Assembly (NCBI RefSeq): GCF_014279655.1 | Contig: NZ_CP047946.1 | Span: 1 to 64,000, forward strand | DNA from: Synechococcus sp. ROS8604 | GTDB lineage: Bacteria > Cyanobacteriota > Cyanobacteriia > PCC-6307 > Cyanobiaceae | DNA: 64,000 nt | Direction: 5' to 3' | In this document: one piece after another, positions 47,327 to 56,192 of the stretch | How the letters are laid out: every line of letters starts with the position of its first letter | Position numbering within the stretch: position 1 is the first letter of the stretch | Notes under the pieces: generated by a model | The model's input: only the letters and a program-made list of their open reading frames with translations | Database searches by the model: none | Told to the model about the DNA's origin: nothing | Position numbers and translations under genes: made by a program

Positions 47327-49132
47327 ATGACGCGCTCTGCTTCTCCCCCAAGGGACGCTCAGCGTCAAAGTGGATTGCGCCAGCAGCCCCTGGTCTTGTT
47401 CGGAGTGGTGCTGTTGTTTTGCAGCGCGATGGTTGCTCGCCTGGTCTGGCTCCAGGTGTTGGAGGGTCCCCGTTACAGGCAGTTGGCGGATGAAAATCGC
47501 ATTCGCTTGGTACCTAGATCGCCAACGCGCGGCCGTCTTCTTGATCGCAAAGGGCGTGTTTTGGCCTCCAGCAAGCTCACCTATTCGCTGTATGTGGAGC
47601 CGCGCTTGGTGGATGATGCGGCCTGGCCGGCGTTGCGCGACCGGCTTGCCAGTCTTCTCGATCTCAACCCGTCAACCCTGGATCGTCGGCGCCAGTCAGG
47701 CCCAGACCGCAATGGTTACCGCATCAATTTGGCCAGTGAACTCAGCCCTGAGCAGGTGCTGCGTTTCCGGGAGCAGTCCCTCGGCCTGAAGGGAGCTCAA
47801 GTGGACGTGGACATTCTTCGCGCCTATCCCTACGGATCGCTGGCAGCCCATACCCTCGGCTACACACAGCCGATCACCGAGGAGGAGTACACCGCCCTGG
47901 CTGATCGGGGCTACAAAATTCGCGATCGTATTGGTCGCATCGGCGTCGAGGCGGCCTACGAGTCCCATTTACGGGGCGAATGGGGTGGTCAAATGCTTGA
48001 AGTGAATGCCATGGGTGAGGTGCAAAGGCACCTGGGCGATCGTCCCTCCGTGGCGGGCAAAGATCTCACTCTCACGCTCGATCTTGATCTTCAGAAGGTG
48101 GCTGAACAGGTTTTGGCTGATAAGCCTGGCGGCGCAATCGTGGCCATGGACCCTCGCAACGGAGCGATTTTGGCGCTTGCGAGCAAACCGAATTTTGACC
48201 CCAATTTTTTCTCGAAACTGGTCACCACGCAGAAGGAGTACGACGCGCTGTTTTCCAATCCCAAAAAGCCGCTGTTAAGCCGTGCCATGAATGCCTATGA
48301 CCCTGGCAGCACGTGGAAGCCCGTGACGGCAATGGCAGGAATGGCGTCAGGCAAATTTCCGCCTGAGGTCAAGTTGAACACCACCGCTTGCATCACCTAC
48401 GGCGGTCACTGTTTCCCTGATCACAATGGCGCTGGCTTTGGCCGGATTGGCTACGCCGATGCCCTGCGCTTCTCCAGCAACACGTTCTTCTATCAAGTGG
48501 GCGTGGGGTCGGGTTCGCTTGCTCTCAAGAAGGCGGCCACCCAGCTTGGCTTCGGGCGCAAGACGGGGATTGAGATCGGTTGGGAGGAAAATGTGGGTCT
48601 CGTTGGAGATGAAGCCTGGGCGAAGGAGGGCCGCGGCTGGGCGGAGCCTGGGTCCACGCCTTGGATTCCAGAGGACATGGCCTCTGCGTCGATTGGCCAG
48701 TCCGTGGTGCAGATCACCCCTCTTCAACTGGCACGGGCTTACTGCGTGTTTGCCAATGGTGGCTGGCTCGTCACCCCCCATCTGGCCGATCAAGGCTTGG
48801 ATTGGACGGCCCCATCGCGGCGTACCAAGGTGCCGATCAAGCCAGCAACCCTGGCCAAGATCCGTCAAGGTTTGCGCAAGGTGGTGGAGGACGGCACCGG
48901 CTACGGCCTGAACGGAGAGGGCATTCCTCCTGCGGCAGGTAAGACCGGTACGGCGGAGGACAGCACGGGCGGTCCAGATCATGCCTGGTTTGCCAGTTAT
49001 GCCCCTTACCCGAACGGCGAGATTGTGGTGGTGGCCTTTGCGCAGAACACCCCTGGGGGAGGTTCCGTGCATGCGCTGCCGATGGCCAAAAAAGTGATTG
49101 AGGTTTGGAACCGCAACCGCACACAAAATTGA
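47327..49132 (+). CDS. mrdA: Penicillin-binding protein 2 (elongation transpeptidase)
   Basis: PBP2 is the elongasome transpeptidase that cross-links peptidoglycan during lateral growth. The 601-residue protein has one N-terminal membrane segment (LVLFGVVLLFCSAMVARLVWL), the dimerisation region, then the catalytic motifs: STWK with Ser328, SSN near residue 388 and KTG in AGKTGTAED. The GYTQPITEEEY and DRIGRIGVEAAYESHLRG region is typical of the MrdA branch rather than FtsI. The stop lies one base before the stop of sqdX. Confidence 0.94.
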   Translation: MTRSASPPRDAQRQSGLRQQPLVLFGVVLLFCSAMVARLVWLQVLEGPRYRQLADENRIRLVPRSPTRGRLLDRKGRVLASSKLTYSLYVEPRLVDDAAWPALRDRLASLLDLNPSTLDRRRQSGPDRNGYRINLASELSPEQVLRFREQSLGLKGAQVDVDILRAYPYGSLAAHTLGYTQPITEEEYTALADRGYKIRDRIGRIGVEAAYESHLRGEWGGQMLEVNAMGEVQRHLGDRPSVAGKDLTLTLDLDLQKVAEQVLADKPGGAIVAMDPRNGAILALASKPNFDPNFFSKLVTTQKEYDALFSNPKKPLLSRAMNAYDPGSTWKPVTAMAGMASGKFPPEVKLNTTACITYGGHCFPDHNGAGFGRIGYADALRFSSNTFFYQVGVGSGSLALKKAATQLGFGRKTGIEIGWEENVGLVGDEAWAKEGRGWAEPGSTPWIPEDMASASIGQSVVQITPLQLARAYCVFANGGWLVTPHLADQGLDWTAPSRRTKVPIKPATLAKIRQGLRKVVEDGTGYGLNGEGIPPAAGKTGTAEDSTGGPDHAWFASYAPYPNGEIVVVAFAQNTPGGGSVHALPMAKKVIEVWNRNRTQN

Positions 49133-49133
49133 T

Positions 49134-50282
49134 TTATGCCGCTGAGCTGATGTCTGAGGAGAGCACTTGGCGGTAATAGCCGCGTAATTGTTCTGTGGCT
49201 CCTGCCCAGCCCCAGCGCTCAGCTTCCGAGCGGGCGGCATTGCGGAGGGTTTGACGTTCGAGATCATTGCCGAGCAGCTTGCGGGTGGCTTCGATCAAGC
49301 TCCCCGCCCCTGCATCGGCCCCGTCCGGTTCATAAAGACAGCCGTTCACGCCGTCGCTGATGATGTCTGGAATGCCGCCGCGATTGGCTCCCACCACCGG
49401 GCAGCCAGCGGCCATCGCTTCGAGCAACACAAGGCCAAGGGTTTCGGTGCTGGAGGGAAAGAGGAAGGCATCACCGCTGGCATAGGCCCCCGCAAGTTCT
49501 TCTCCGGCCAGATAGCCCACAAAGGTGGTGGCCGTTCCTTCGAAATGCTTCTCCAACTGTTGCCGGTGGGGTCCGTCGCCGACGAGTGCCAGTCGGGTAT
49601 CGGGCAACGCTTCGAGCACGGGGCGGATCCGTTCGATCTGTTTTTCTGCCGAGAGCCGCCCGACATACAGCAGCAGTGAGCCGCGGTCGTCGTATGCACC
49701 GAGCAAGCGTTGACGGAGTTCTGGGCTACGCAGTTCGGGCCGGAACAGCTCCGTATCCACGCCTCGCTGCCAGAGGGCAGTGTGTTGGATGCCCTTGTCG
49801 CTGAGCTCTTGCACCATCGCTGTGGAGGTGCAGAGATTGAGCACGGCTTGGTTATGCGCTGCTTTCAGCAGCTCCCAAAGCAACGGTTCGAGCATGCCCA
49901 TGCCGTAGTGCTCAAGATATTTCGGCAGATGGGTGTGATAACTGGCGATGAGGGGGATGGATTTGCTCTTGGCGAGCCAGATGCCTCCTAAACCCAAAAC
50001 CGCTGGATTGACCACGTGGATCAGGTCTGGCTGGAAGGCATCGATGGCTTCGGAGACCGCAGGCCGCGGCAAGGCCAGCTTCAGCTCTGGGTAGAGCGGC
50101 AAGGGCATGGCTGGAACGCCCACCACCTTGGCTCCCATGTAGCTGCTGGGTGCGCCTTCCGGACAAAACACCACCACCTCATCTCCGGCATCGACCAGAT
50201 GCTTCACCGTTTTGGTGAGCCGGGTGACGATGCCGTCGACTTTGGGGAGGAAAGTTTCGGTAAAGAAGGCGATTCTCAAGGG
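49134..50282 (-). CDS. sqdX: Sulfoquinovosyltransferase SqdX
   Basis: SqdX transfers sulfoquinovose from UDP-sulfoquinovose to diacylglycerol, making the thylakoid lipid SQDG. The GT-B fold (family GT4) is clear: FFTETFLPKVDGIVTRLTK, SYHTHLPKYLEHYG, LYVGRLSAEKQIERI and STETLGLVLLEAMAAGCPVV. The first in-frame ATG is at 50378, but its first 32 residues are low-complexity and fall inside sqdB; the family begins at LRIAFFTETF, so I use the TTG at 50282 (382 residues). It follows sqdB directly. Confidence 0.92.
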   Translation of the reverse strand, partial: PLRIAFFTETFLPKVDGIVTRLTKTVKHLVDAGDEVVVFCPEGAPSSYMGAKVVGVPAMPLPLYPELKLALPRPAVSEAIDAFQPDLIHVVNPAVLGLGGIWLAKSKSIPLIASYHTHLPKYLEHYGMGMLEPLLWELLKAAHNQAVLNLCTSTAMVQELSDKGIQHTALWQRGVDTELFRPELRSPELRQRLLGAYDDRGSLLLYVGRLSAEKQIERIRPVLEALPDTRLALVGDGPHRQQLEKHFEGTATTFVGYLAGEELAGAYASGDAFLFPSSTETLGLVLLEAMAAGCPVVGANRGGIPDIISDGVNGCLYEPDGADAGAGSLIEATRKLLGNDLERQTLRNAARSEAERWGWAGATEQLRGYYRQVLSSDISSAA

Positions 50283-50292
50283 TTCGTCCCGA

Positions 50293-51489
50293 TCAGGAGG
50301 CGTTGCCAATGGCTTGGGCTTGGGTTTTGGTCCAGGCCGATGTGCAGAGGATGCGATTCCGGTCGCAGCGATCCGCATAGCGAGTGGCGATTTCCACCAC
50401 CTCCTTCAAGAGGCCGTCATCCAAGGTGGTGGGTTTGAGCCCCAGTTCGATGAAACAGCGGTTGTCCACGATCAGATCGTTTTCAACGGCTTCGTTGCGT
50501 GGATTCGGGAGATTGTTGACCTGAGCGCCTGTTAAGGCAGCCACCTTCTTGGCCAATTCGCCCACTTGGTGGCTCTCGGTCATTTGATTGAAAATCTTGA
50601 CCCGTTCGCCTTTTTCAGGCCGGTTTTCGAGTGCGAGCTGCACGCAACGCACCGAGTCACGGATGTGGATGAAGGCGCGGGTTTGACCGCCGGTGCCATG
50701 CACGGTGAGAGGATATCCGATCGCGGCTTGCATCAGGAAGCGGTTCAGCACCGTTCCGTAGTCACCGTCGTAATCAAAGCGGTTGGTGAGCCGCGGATCA
50801 CGATCCGTGGCCTCCGTGTTGGTGCCCCAAACAATGCCTTGGTGAAGGTCGGTAATGCGGACCTTGTCGTTCTTGTTGTAGTAGAGGAACAGCAGCTGAT
50901 CGAGCGTCTTGGTCATGTGATAAACGCTGCCAGGACTGGCTGGATGAAGAATTTCCTCCTCAAAACGGCTGCCATCAGGCTGGGGCACTTCCACCTTGAG
51001 GTAGCCCTCAGGAATGGTGGCGCCACGGTGGGAGCCATAGCCATACACCCCCATCGTGCCCAGGTGCACCACGTGGATGTCTTGGCCCGATTCCACGATC
51101 GCGGCCAGCAGGTTGTGGGTGCCGTTCACGTTGTTGTCAACGGTGTAGCGCTTGGTGGCGCTGCTCTTCATTGAGTAAGGAGCGGCGCGCTGCTCGGCGA
51201 AGTGCACCACCGAGTCGGGTTTCTCTTCGATGATGAGGTCGAGGAGCCGTTGGTACTCGTGGGCGATATCCATATGGATGAATCGCATGGGCTTGCCGCC
51301 AATGCTTTCCCAGACGTTGAGGCGTTCACCGATGCTCACGATCGGCGTTAACGATTCCACCTCAAGGTCGATGTCGATCTTGCGACGGCTGAGGTTGTCC
51401 ACAATCACAACATCGTGATTTTGGTCCGCCAAATTCACCGCACAAGGCCAGCCGCAGAAGCCGTCACCACCTAAAACGAGAACTTTCAC
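50293..51489 (-). CDS. sqdB: UDP-sulfoquinovose synthase SqdB
   Basis: SqdB converts UDP-glucose and sulfite to UDP-sulfoquinovose. The 398-residue SDR protein has the Rossmann start VLVLGGDGFCGWPCAVNL, GTMGVYGYG and the catalytic Tyr/Lys in SVYHMTKTLDQ. The start is GTG at 51489. The overlap or abutment with sqdX shows a sqdB-sqdX operon for sulfolipid synthesis, important in phosphorus-poor oceans because SQDG can replace phospholipid. Confidence 0.96.
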   Translation of the reverse strand: MKVLVLGGDGFCGWPCAVNLADQNHDVVIVDNLSRRKIDIDLEVESLTPIVSIGERLNVWESIGGKPMRFIHMDIAHEYQRLLDLIIEEKPDSVVHFAEQRAAPYSMKSSATKRYTVDNNVNGTHNLLAAIVESGQDIHVVHLGTMGVYGYGSHRGATIPEGYLKVEVPQPDGSRFEEEILHPASPGSVYHMTKTLDQLLFLYYNKNDKVRITDLHQGIVWGTNTEATDRDPRLTNRFDYDGDYGTVLNRFLMQAAIGYPLTVHGTGGQTRAFIHIRDSVRCVQLALENRPEKGERVKIFNQMTESHQVGELAKKVAALTGAQVNNLPNPRNEAVENDLIVDNRCFIELGLKPTTLDDGLLKEVVEIATRYADRCDRNRILCTSAWTKTQAQAIGNAS

Positions 51490-51547
51490 CCCAAACTCCT
51501 GCTGAAGCGAGCAAGCCGCTGATTTCTGGCAAGCTACTACAGGCTTT

Positions 51548-51778
51548 TTAGCTGACGGCTACGGACAGAGCCATGAGGGCGATCACAAGCACTGCGCCGG
51601 AGATGATCAGCAGCCGAGAGCCGTTGCTGAGAGAGGCTCCGTCGCTGATCACTTCCATTCGAGGTTCCTTCGCGAAGGCGTTGAGGCGACCGCCATCTTC
51701 TTGAGTGACCTGCATGGATTGAGCTGCAACTGAACGGGACCTTATGGAGTTGATGGTGGGTGCGCTTTGATTCGCCAT
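51548..51778 (-). CDS. Light-harvesting-like small membrane protein (Ssl1498-type)
   Basis: The 76-residue protein has a hydrophilic start, the segment NAFAKEPRMEV that resembles the pre-helix motif of Hli-type and Ssl1498-type proteins, and one membrane helix near the C-terminus (LLIISGAVLVIALMALSVAVS). The ending AVS matches what I remember of the Ssl1498 family. The chlorophyll-binding motif ExxNGR of true Hlips is not present. It sits downstream of thiG and upstream of sqdB. A photosystem role is inference. Confidence 0.62.
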   Translation of the reverse strand: MANQSAPTINSIRSRSVAAQSMQVTQEDGGRLNAFAKEPRMEVISDGASLSNGSRLLIISGAVLVIALMALSVAVS

Positions 51779-51872
51779 GCTCCTTCATGGCCTGAGATGT
51801 GCTGTTACATCCAGGCGGTGTACGCGGCGCCGTACGAGGTGGCGAGCGAGGTGGTGAGTGCGTTGTGCGTGG

Positions 51873-52685
51873 CTAGCTGTTGATGCGTCCGCTGGTGGGG
51901 GAGCTTGGAGAGGCTTCGGCGCGGGTTGGTAACCGGCCCGCCAGCAAGGATTGGCGTCCTGCCTGCACGGCGGAGGCCATCGCTTCTGCCATCAGGGGAG
52001 GTTGTCCCGCGAGGGCGATGGCGCTGTTGATGAGAACGGCATCGGCGCCCATCTCCATCGCTTGGGCCGCATCACTTGGCACGCCGATTCCCGCATCAAC
52101 CACCACCGGCACCTTGGCGTTCTCAATGATCAGGCGGATGTTGGCGGCATTGCGTAAGCCTTGACCTGATCCGATGGGGGATCCCAAGGGCATCACGGTG
52201 GCGCAGCCCACGTCCTCTAAGCGCTTGGCCAAGAGGGGGTCCGCATTGATGTAGGGCAGAACGGTGAAGTTCTCCTTCACCAGCATTTCTGCTGCTTCCA
52301 AGGTTCCAAAGGGGTCGGGAAGTAAGTGACGACTGTCTGGGATGACCTCCAATTTCACAAAGTTGTTGTTTTCCTGACCCGCCAGCTTGGCGAGCTCCCT
52401 GCCAAGCCGGGCCACTCGCACGGCTTCCTCGGCGTTGGTGCACCCCGCCGTATTGGGAAGCATCCAGATGCGTGACCAGTCAATGGCTTCCATGAGGCCT
52501 GAATGCCCCTCAGCGACCGCCTGAACGCGCCGAACGGCAACCGTGACCATCTCACAGCCAGAGCTCTCCAGGCTGAGCTGCATGGCCTCCAGGTTTGGGT
52601 ATTTGCCTGTCCCGGTGATCAGTCTGCTGTTGAAGCTGCGCCCTCCGATATGGAGTGCTTCGTCGTGAGAGTGGGTCGGATCCAT
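51873..52685 (-). CDS. thiG: Thiazole synthase ThiG
   Basis: ThiG builds the thiazole ring of thiamine from DXP, a glycine-derived imine and sulfur from ThiS. The 270-residue TIM barrel has [48 protein letters not shown], the Schiff-base lysine in FVKLEVIPD, and [29 protein letters not shown] use the ATG at 52685. thiS and thiO/thiH are not in the window. It diverges from a gene of unknown function. Confidence 0.96.
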   Translation of the reverse strand: MDPTHSHDEALHIGGRSFNSRLITGTGKYPNLEAMQLSLESSGCEMVTVAVRRVQAVAEGHSGLMEAIDWSRIWMLPNTAGCTNAEEAVRVARLGRELAKLAGQENNNFVKLEVIPDSRHLLPDPFGTLEAAEMLVKENFTVLPYINADPLLAKRLEDVGCATVMPLGSPIGSGQGLRNAANIRLIIENAKVPVVVDAGIGVPSDAAQAMEMGADAVLINSAIALAGQPPLMAEAMASAVQAGRQSLLAGRLPTRAEASPSSPTSGRINS

Positions 52686-52778
52686 TGTGGTCAGTTGCGG
52701 TTTGGTTGGAGAACCGGATCGTGATGCGGTCAAGCAGGCCGCAACCGCCCTACCCTGCGCCAATCATCTATTGGTTGC

Positions 52779-53300
52779 ATGCCCGTTCCACCAGTCATAG
52801 ACATACCGGCTGAGATTCAGGCACCGTTTGAGTCTTCCCAATCGTTTAATAGTTCACAACTAGCCATACCTCTTGAATTTGAGGGATCTGTTGAGAGTTT
52901 TGATCCTGTCGCGCGTGCTGCTGATCTCGCTGCAACCCTGCCACGCCAATGGTGCGGAAATTACACCTCCTTTGAGTCGAATTCCACTGTGGATGTGGAA
53001 TTAACCCTGACCAGCTTGAAGCCCATGGGGCAGATGGTGGATTTGCGTGGAGACATGCGCATCGGCGCGATCTCTACGCCTGTTCAGGGCAATCTCAATG
53101 CGAAATCTGATCAGCTTGACCTTCTGCCCTTGTCTCCTGAACTCACCAATGACCTCGAAATTGGTGGAAGGTTTTTAGGGTTGCAAGCCTTTTCTTTGGC
53201 TGGGTGGGATGCTCCAAGACTGACGAACCCTGGAGGACGTCTTGACCTGTCGCGTAGCTGTGCTGTTTCAGAATCCGCGCCCATCCGGGCTCTTTGGTGA
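52779..53300 (+). CDS. Unknown protein
   Basis: The 173-residue protein has no clear signal or membrane segment. The conserved-looking part is LPRQWCGNYTSFESNSTVDVELTLTSLKPMGQMVDL. The rest is beta-rich, with few charges. The QWCGNYTS motif and a later Cys suggest a small beta-barrel, but I recognise no family. The ATG is at 52779, 93 bases from thiG on the other strand. Its end overlaps the ycf37-like gene by 33 bases. Confidence 0.6.
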   Translation: MPVPPVIDIPAEIQAPFESSQSFNSSQLAIPLEFEGSVESFDPVARAADLAATLPRQWCGNYTSFESNSTVDVELTLTSLKPMGQMVDLRGDMRIGAISTPVQGNLNAKSDQLDLLPLSPELTNDLEIGGRFLGLQAFSLAGWDAPRLTNPGGRLDLSRSCAVSESAPIRALW

Positions 53301-53843
53301 AGCTTGATCGGAGTTCTTGCCTTTCGTCGTGGCGCGTTCTAAGCGGTTTAACCGCTTACGCGCTGTTTTGTTTTTAGGGTCAAGAACGAGTGCTCGGCGA
53401 TAAAGATCACAGGCTTCTTCGTTTGCTAGGAGTCGCTCTTGGGCAAAGGCGAGATTATTGATGGCTACCGGATAATCCTCTTTGGCACGGAGAGCTGCCT
53501 TGTAGTGGCGTACGGCGGTCGTGAAATCCTTCTCCGCAGCTAACGCATAGCCCAGGGCATTTTCAATCAGAGCGCGCGCTTCATCGGGCTCATCATTGAG
53601 CCTTTTGACGGCCTGGCGCAAGGTCACAATCGCCTGCGGATACAGGCGCTTGCGCAATTGAACGGACGCCAGCTCATAGAGAGCGCCTGCGTCTTTGGAG
53701 GACGCAACCTTCTCTTGCTCCATCTTGAGCAAGCTTTGTTCGTCGCGGCGAACCCGTAAAAATTGGCGACCGCCGACAACAGCGACGATCGCCAGTAGGC
53801 CAATCAGGCCCAATAAATAGGTCTGAGGCAGCAAGGAATTCAT
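53268..53843 (-). CDS. Ycf37-like TPR protein
   Basis: The 191-residue protein has one N-terminal membrane helix (LLGLIGLLAIVAVVGGRQF), a linker and several TPR units (ALYELASVQLRKRLYPQAIV, AINNLAFAQERLLANEEACD). This matches Ycf37, a thylakoid protein that helps assemble photosystem I; the end is Lys/Ser-rich. The location next to the ribosomal protein genes rplT and rpmI is, from memory, conserved in picocyanobacteria. The ATG is at 53843. Confidence 0.82.
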   Translation of the reverse strand: MNSLLPQTYLLGLIGLLAIVAVVGGRQFLRVRRDEQSLLKMEQEKVASSKDAGALYELASVQLRKRLYPQAIVTLRQAVKRLNDEPDEARALIENALGYALAAEKDFTTAVRHYKAALRAKEDYPVAINNLAFAQERLLANEEACDLYRRALVLDPKNKTARKRLNRLERATTKGKNSDQASPKSPDGRGF

Positions 53844-53879
53844 GTCAGACCCAAGAAACGTCCCGTTGGGGACTGATCA

Positions 53880-54227
53880 TTAACCCTGAGTGGCATTCAC
53901 AACGTTGGCGAAACTCGCAGGATCGACAACAGCCATCTGGGCCAACATTTTGCGGTTGATCCGCACATCAGCTTTCTTGAGACCGCCAATCAAACGGCTG
54001 TAGCTCACGCCATTCATGCGTGCTGCTGCATTGATCCGTGCAATCCAGAGACGGCGGAAATCACGTTTGCGACGACGACGGTCGCGGTAGGCATTGCAAA
54101 GCGCCTTCATGACGCGTTGATTTGCCGTACGGAAGAGTGTTCCGTTGCTGCCGCGGAAACCACGGGCTAAACGGAGAATTTTATTGCGGCGTTTACGGGC
54201 AACATTGCCTCTCTTGACGCGAGCCAT
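53880..54227 (-). CDS. rplT: 50S ribosomal protein L20
   Basis: L20 is a 115-residue assembly protein of the large subunit, with a basic N-terminal helix ([21 protein letters not shown]) and the conserved core [20 protein letters not shown]. In other bacteria it represses its own operon by binding mRNA. The ATG is at 54227. The 72-base spacer to rpmI contains a strong hairpin. Confidence 0.98.
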   Translation of the reverse strand: MARVKRGNVARKRRNKILRLARGFRGSNGTLFRTANQRVMKALCNAYRDRRRRKRDFRRLWIARINAAARMNGVSYSRLIGGLKKADVRINRKMLAQMAVVDPASFANVVNATQG

Positions 54228-54258
54228 GAATCAGATTTGGAGAAGTTGAGGGAAGAAT

Positions 54259-54287
54259 GTCCTGCGTGGATGACCACCTGGCAGGAC
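54259..54287 (-). promoter_or_regulatory. Hairpin between rpmI and rplT
   Basis: An outer seven-base-pair stem (GTCCTGC with GCAGGAC) encloses an inner four-base-pair stem (GTGG with CCAC) around an ATGA loop, with a three-base bulge. It lies in the transcript between the rpmI stop and the rplT start. No T-run follows, so it is not a terminator. An L20 binding site or a processing site is possible. Confidence 0.55.
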
Positions 54288-54299
54288 TCAGGACTGAGC

Positions 54300-54497
54300 T
54301 CAGGCGTAGGGCATCATCAGCGTGACGCGTTCCTCGTCGGTGCGATCCACCACAGCCTTGGTCTTCAAATGACGCTTCTGTTTCGGCGATTTGTGATCGA
54401 GAAGGTGATTATGAAAGGCGCGGCGACGCATGAACTTGCCAGTGCCTGTTGCTTTGAACCGTTTGGCGGCTGCTTTGCGGGTCTTGAGCTTGGGCAT
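54300..54497 (-). CDS. rpmI: 50S ribosomal protein L35
   Basis: L35 is a small basic protein of the large subunit. The 65-residue product begins [20 protein letters not shown] and has [20 protein letters not shown], the normal family pattern. The ATG at 54497 is correct; earlier in-frame codons are not family sequence. rpmI precedes rplT, and infC is not adjacent here. Confidence 0.98.
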   Translation of the reverse strand: MPKLKTRKAAAKRFKATGTGKFMRRRAFHNHLLDHKSPKQKRHLKTKAVVDRTDEERVTLMMPYA

Positions 54498-54596
54498 GGG
54501 TCTGGCTGCACGCGGCATAAGCGACAACCATAGAACGTTGCCTTCCTGAAAGCCAATCAATTCAAGCCGCGTCATGCTGAATCAGTTGCAGCGGAC

Positions 54597-56186
54597 GTGT
54601 CCTTGACTCCTCCCTTTGGCTGGCTGAAGCGCCGGGTCGTTGTTCCGTTGGCGTTGGTGAGTGCGATCGCTTGCAGCTGCCGCGCGCAAGAAGCGACGAT
54701 CGAATCGGGCCCTGCTGCCGTTGTGACCCATCGATCGGTTCCTTTGCCGCCGAAGGCCCGTGAAGCGCCCTTATGGGTGGCCCTGGACGATCACCTCGGC
54801 CGCGGCACCACCACGCAACGGTCCGGGCCTTTGCTCACCTTGAAGAGTGCTGGCGAGCAGTCCCTGCGCTTGAGGGATGGATCTGGAACCGTGGTTGCCG
54901 AGGCGAGGTCGCTGCGTCTCAGCTGGCGACTGGCTCCTCTGGCTGTTCCTGTAGAGATTGCACGCCAGATTGTTGGCCCCTTCGCCAGTTTTGAATCAGC
55001 GGAACGGATTGCGAATCGCTGGCGTGATCAAGGTGTGGTCGCCCGTGTTGCCCATCCCGGCGACTGGGAGGTGTGGGCACCCATGGATGCTGAGCGGCTC
55101 GCTGGGGTCCCGGTGCGGAGATCGGCGCGCACGCTGACAACGGAGATGAAAGCCGTCTTGGAGGGACCCTCGGGTGGACGCACCTTGCAGGGACCGCTGA
55201 TGCTGGAGGCTCCAAGCGGTCTGCTCTGGCAGGGAGGCGTTCTGCGTGGCCCATTTCGTCTTCAGCCGGATGCCTACGGCAGCTGGACGTTGCTGGAACA
55301 GGTTCCGCTTGAGCGTTATTTAGAGGGGGTGGTTCCCCACGAAATCGGCGCTGGATCCCCTAGGGCAGCACTTGAGGCTCAGGCGGTGTTGGCGAGAACC
55401 TGGGCCCTGGCGAATAGTCATCGGTATGCAATCGATGGCTATCACCTCTGCAGTGATACGCAGTGCCAGGTGTACAGCGATCCCCGTCAAGCCAGTGCTG
55501 CGGTGCGTCAGGCGATTCGTGCGACGGCTGGACAGGTTTTGGCTTGGAATGGTGAGCCGATTCAAGCTTGGTATCACGCCAGTAACGGTGGGGTGATGGC
55601 TGGAGCAGAAGAGGCCTGGGCGATGGACTCCCTTCCTTACGTTCAGGCCCGTGCCGATGGATCAGCGGCATGGATCAAGGGCCTGGCCTTGCCGCTCAAG
55701 GACCCCACCTCTGTGAGTGGCTTGCTCTCTCGCGGCGATGGTGCCTATGGCACGAATCACCCTCGTTTTCGTTGGTCGCGTACCTACAGCGCTGTCCAGG
55801 TTGCTCAGGCTCTACGGGCGGCTGGTCTGCCTGCTGGTGTCCCCATTGCTCTCAACGTGCAGACGAGAGGAGCGAGTGGACGGGTGCTGGCTCTCGGCAT
55901 CGAGATGACGGGGAACGGGGAGCCGGTCATGTTGCGACTGGATGGCATCCGTCGCACCTTGCGCCGCCTTCCCAGCACCTTGTTTGTGATTGAGACCCTT
56001 GGGCCCGATCGATGGCGTTTTAAGGGTGGAGGATTTGGCCATGGAGTGGGCCTCTCGCAAGCCGGTGCCATTGATCTGGCGGCTCGAGGTTGGAGCTTTG
56101 AGCGGATTCTCAGCCACTATTACCCAGGAACAACATTGACCACGGTCCAACCGTCTTCCAGTTCCATACCCGGTCAGGCCCCTTAA
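54597..56186 (+). CDS. SpoIID/LytB-domain exported protein
   Basis: The 529-residue protein has a signal peptide (residues 1-30, VVVPLALVSAIACSCRAQ), a region with a SPOR-like repeat pattern (GPFASFESAERIANRWRDQG), and a SpoIID domain with RYLEGVVPHEIGAGSPRAALEAQAV, ARTWAL, CSDTQCQVY and the late GFGHGVGLSQAGAIDLA. SpoIID-type enzymes cleave glycan strands lacking stem peptides. The start is GTG at 54597. It is directly before a GT2 gene. Confidence 0.88.
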   Translation: MSLTPPFGWLKRRVVVPLALVSAIACSCRAQEATIESGPAAVVTHRSVPLPPKAREAPLWVALDDHLGRGTTTQRSGPLLTLKSAGEQSLRLRDGSGTVVAEARSLRLSWRLAPLAVPVEIARQIVGPFASFESAERIANRWRDQGVVARVAHPGDWEVWAPMDAERLAGVPVRRSARTLTTEMKAVLEGPSGGRTLQGPLMLEAPSGLLWQGGVLRGPFRLQPDAYGSWTLLEQVPLERYLEGVVPHEIGAGSPRAALEAQAVLARTWALANSHRYAIDGYHLCSDTQCQVYSDPRQASAAVRQAIRATAGQVLAWNGEPIQAWYHASNGGVMAGAEEAWAMDSLPYVQARADGSAAWIKGLALPLKDPTSVSGLLSRGDGAYGTNHPRFRWSRTYSAVQVAQALRAAGLPAGVPIALNVQTRGASGRVLALGIEMTGNGEPVMLRLDGIRRTLRRLPSTLFVIETLGPDRWRFKGGGFGHGVGLSQAGAIDLAARGWSFERILSHYYPGTTLTTVQPSSSSIPGQAP

Positions 56187-56192
56187 AGTCCC

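Noticed and set aside
48347-49267. Long minus-strand open frame of 306 residues opposite mrdA
   Set aside because: It is antisense to a clear penicillin-binding protein gene and its translation has no recognisable domain; the frame is open because of codon bias on the other strand.
51796-51811. Shared 12-mer GATGTGCTGTTA here and at 41223-41234 as a common regulatory site
   Set aside because: Many 12-base matches are expected by chance in 64 kb, and the two sites lie in different orientations to their genes.
52779-52850. Signal peptide on the unknown protein starting at 52779
   Set aside because: The N-terminus lacks a hydrophobic core; no export signal can be supported.
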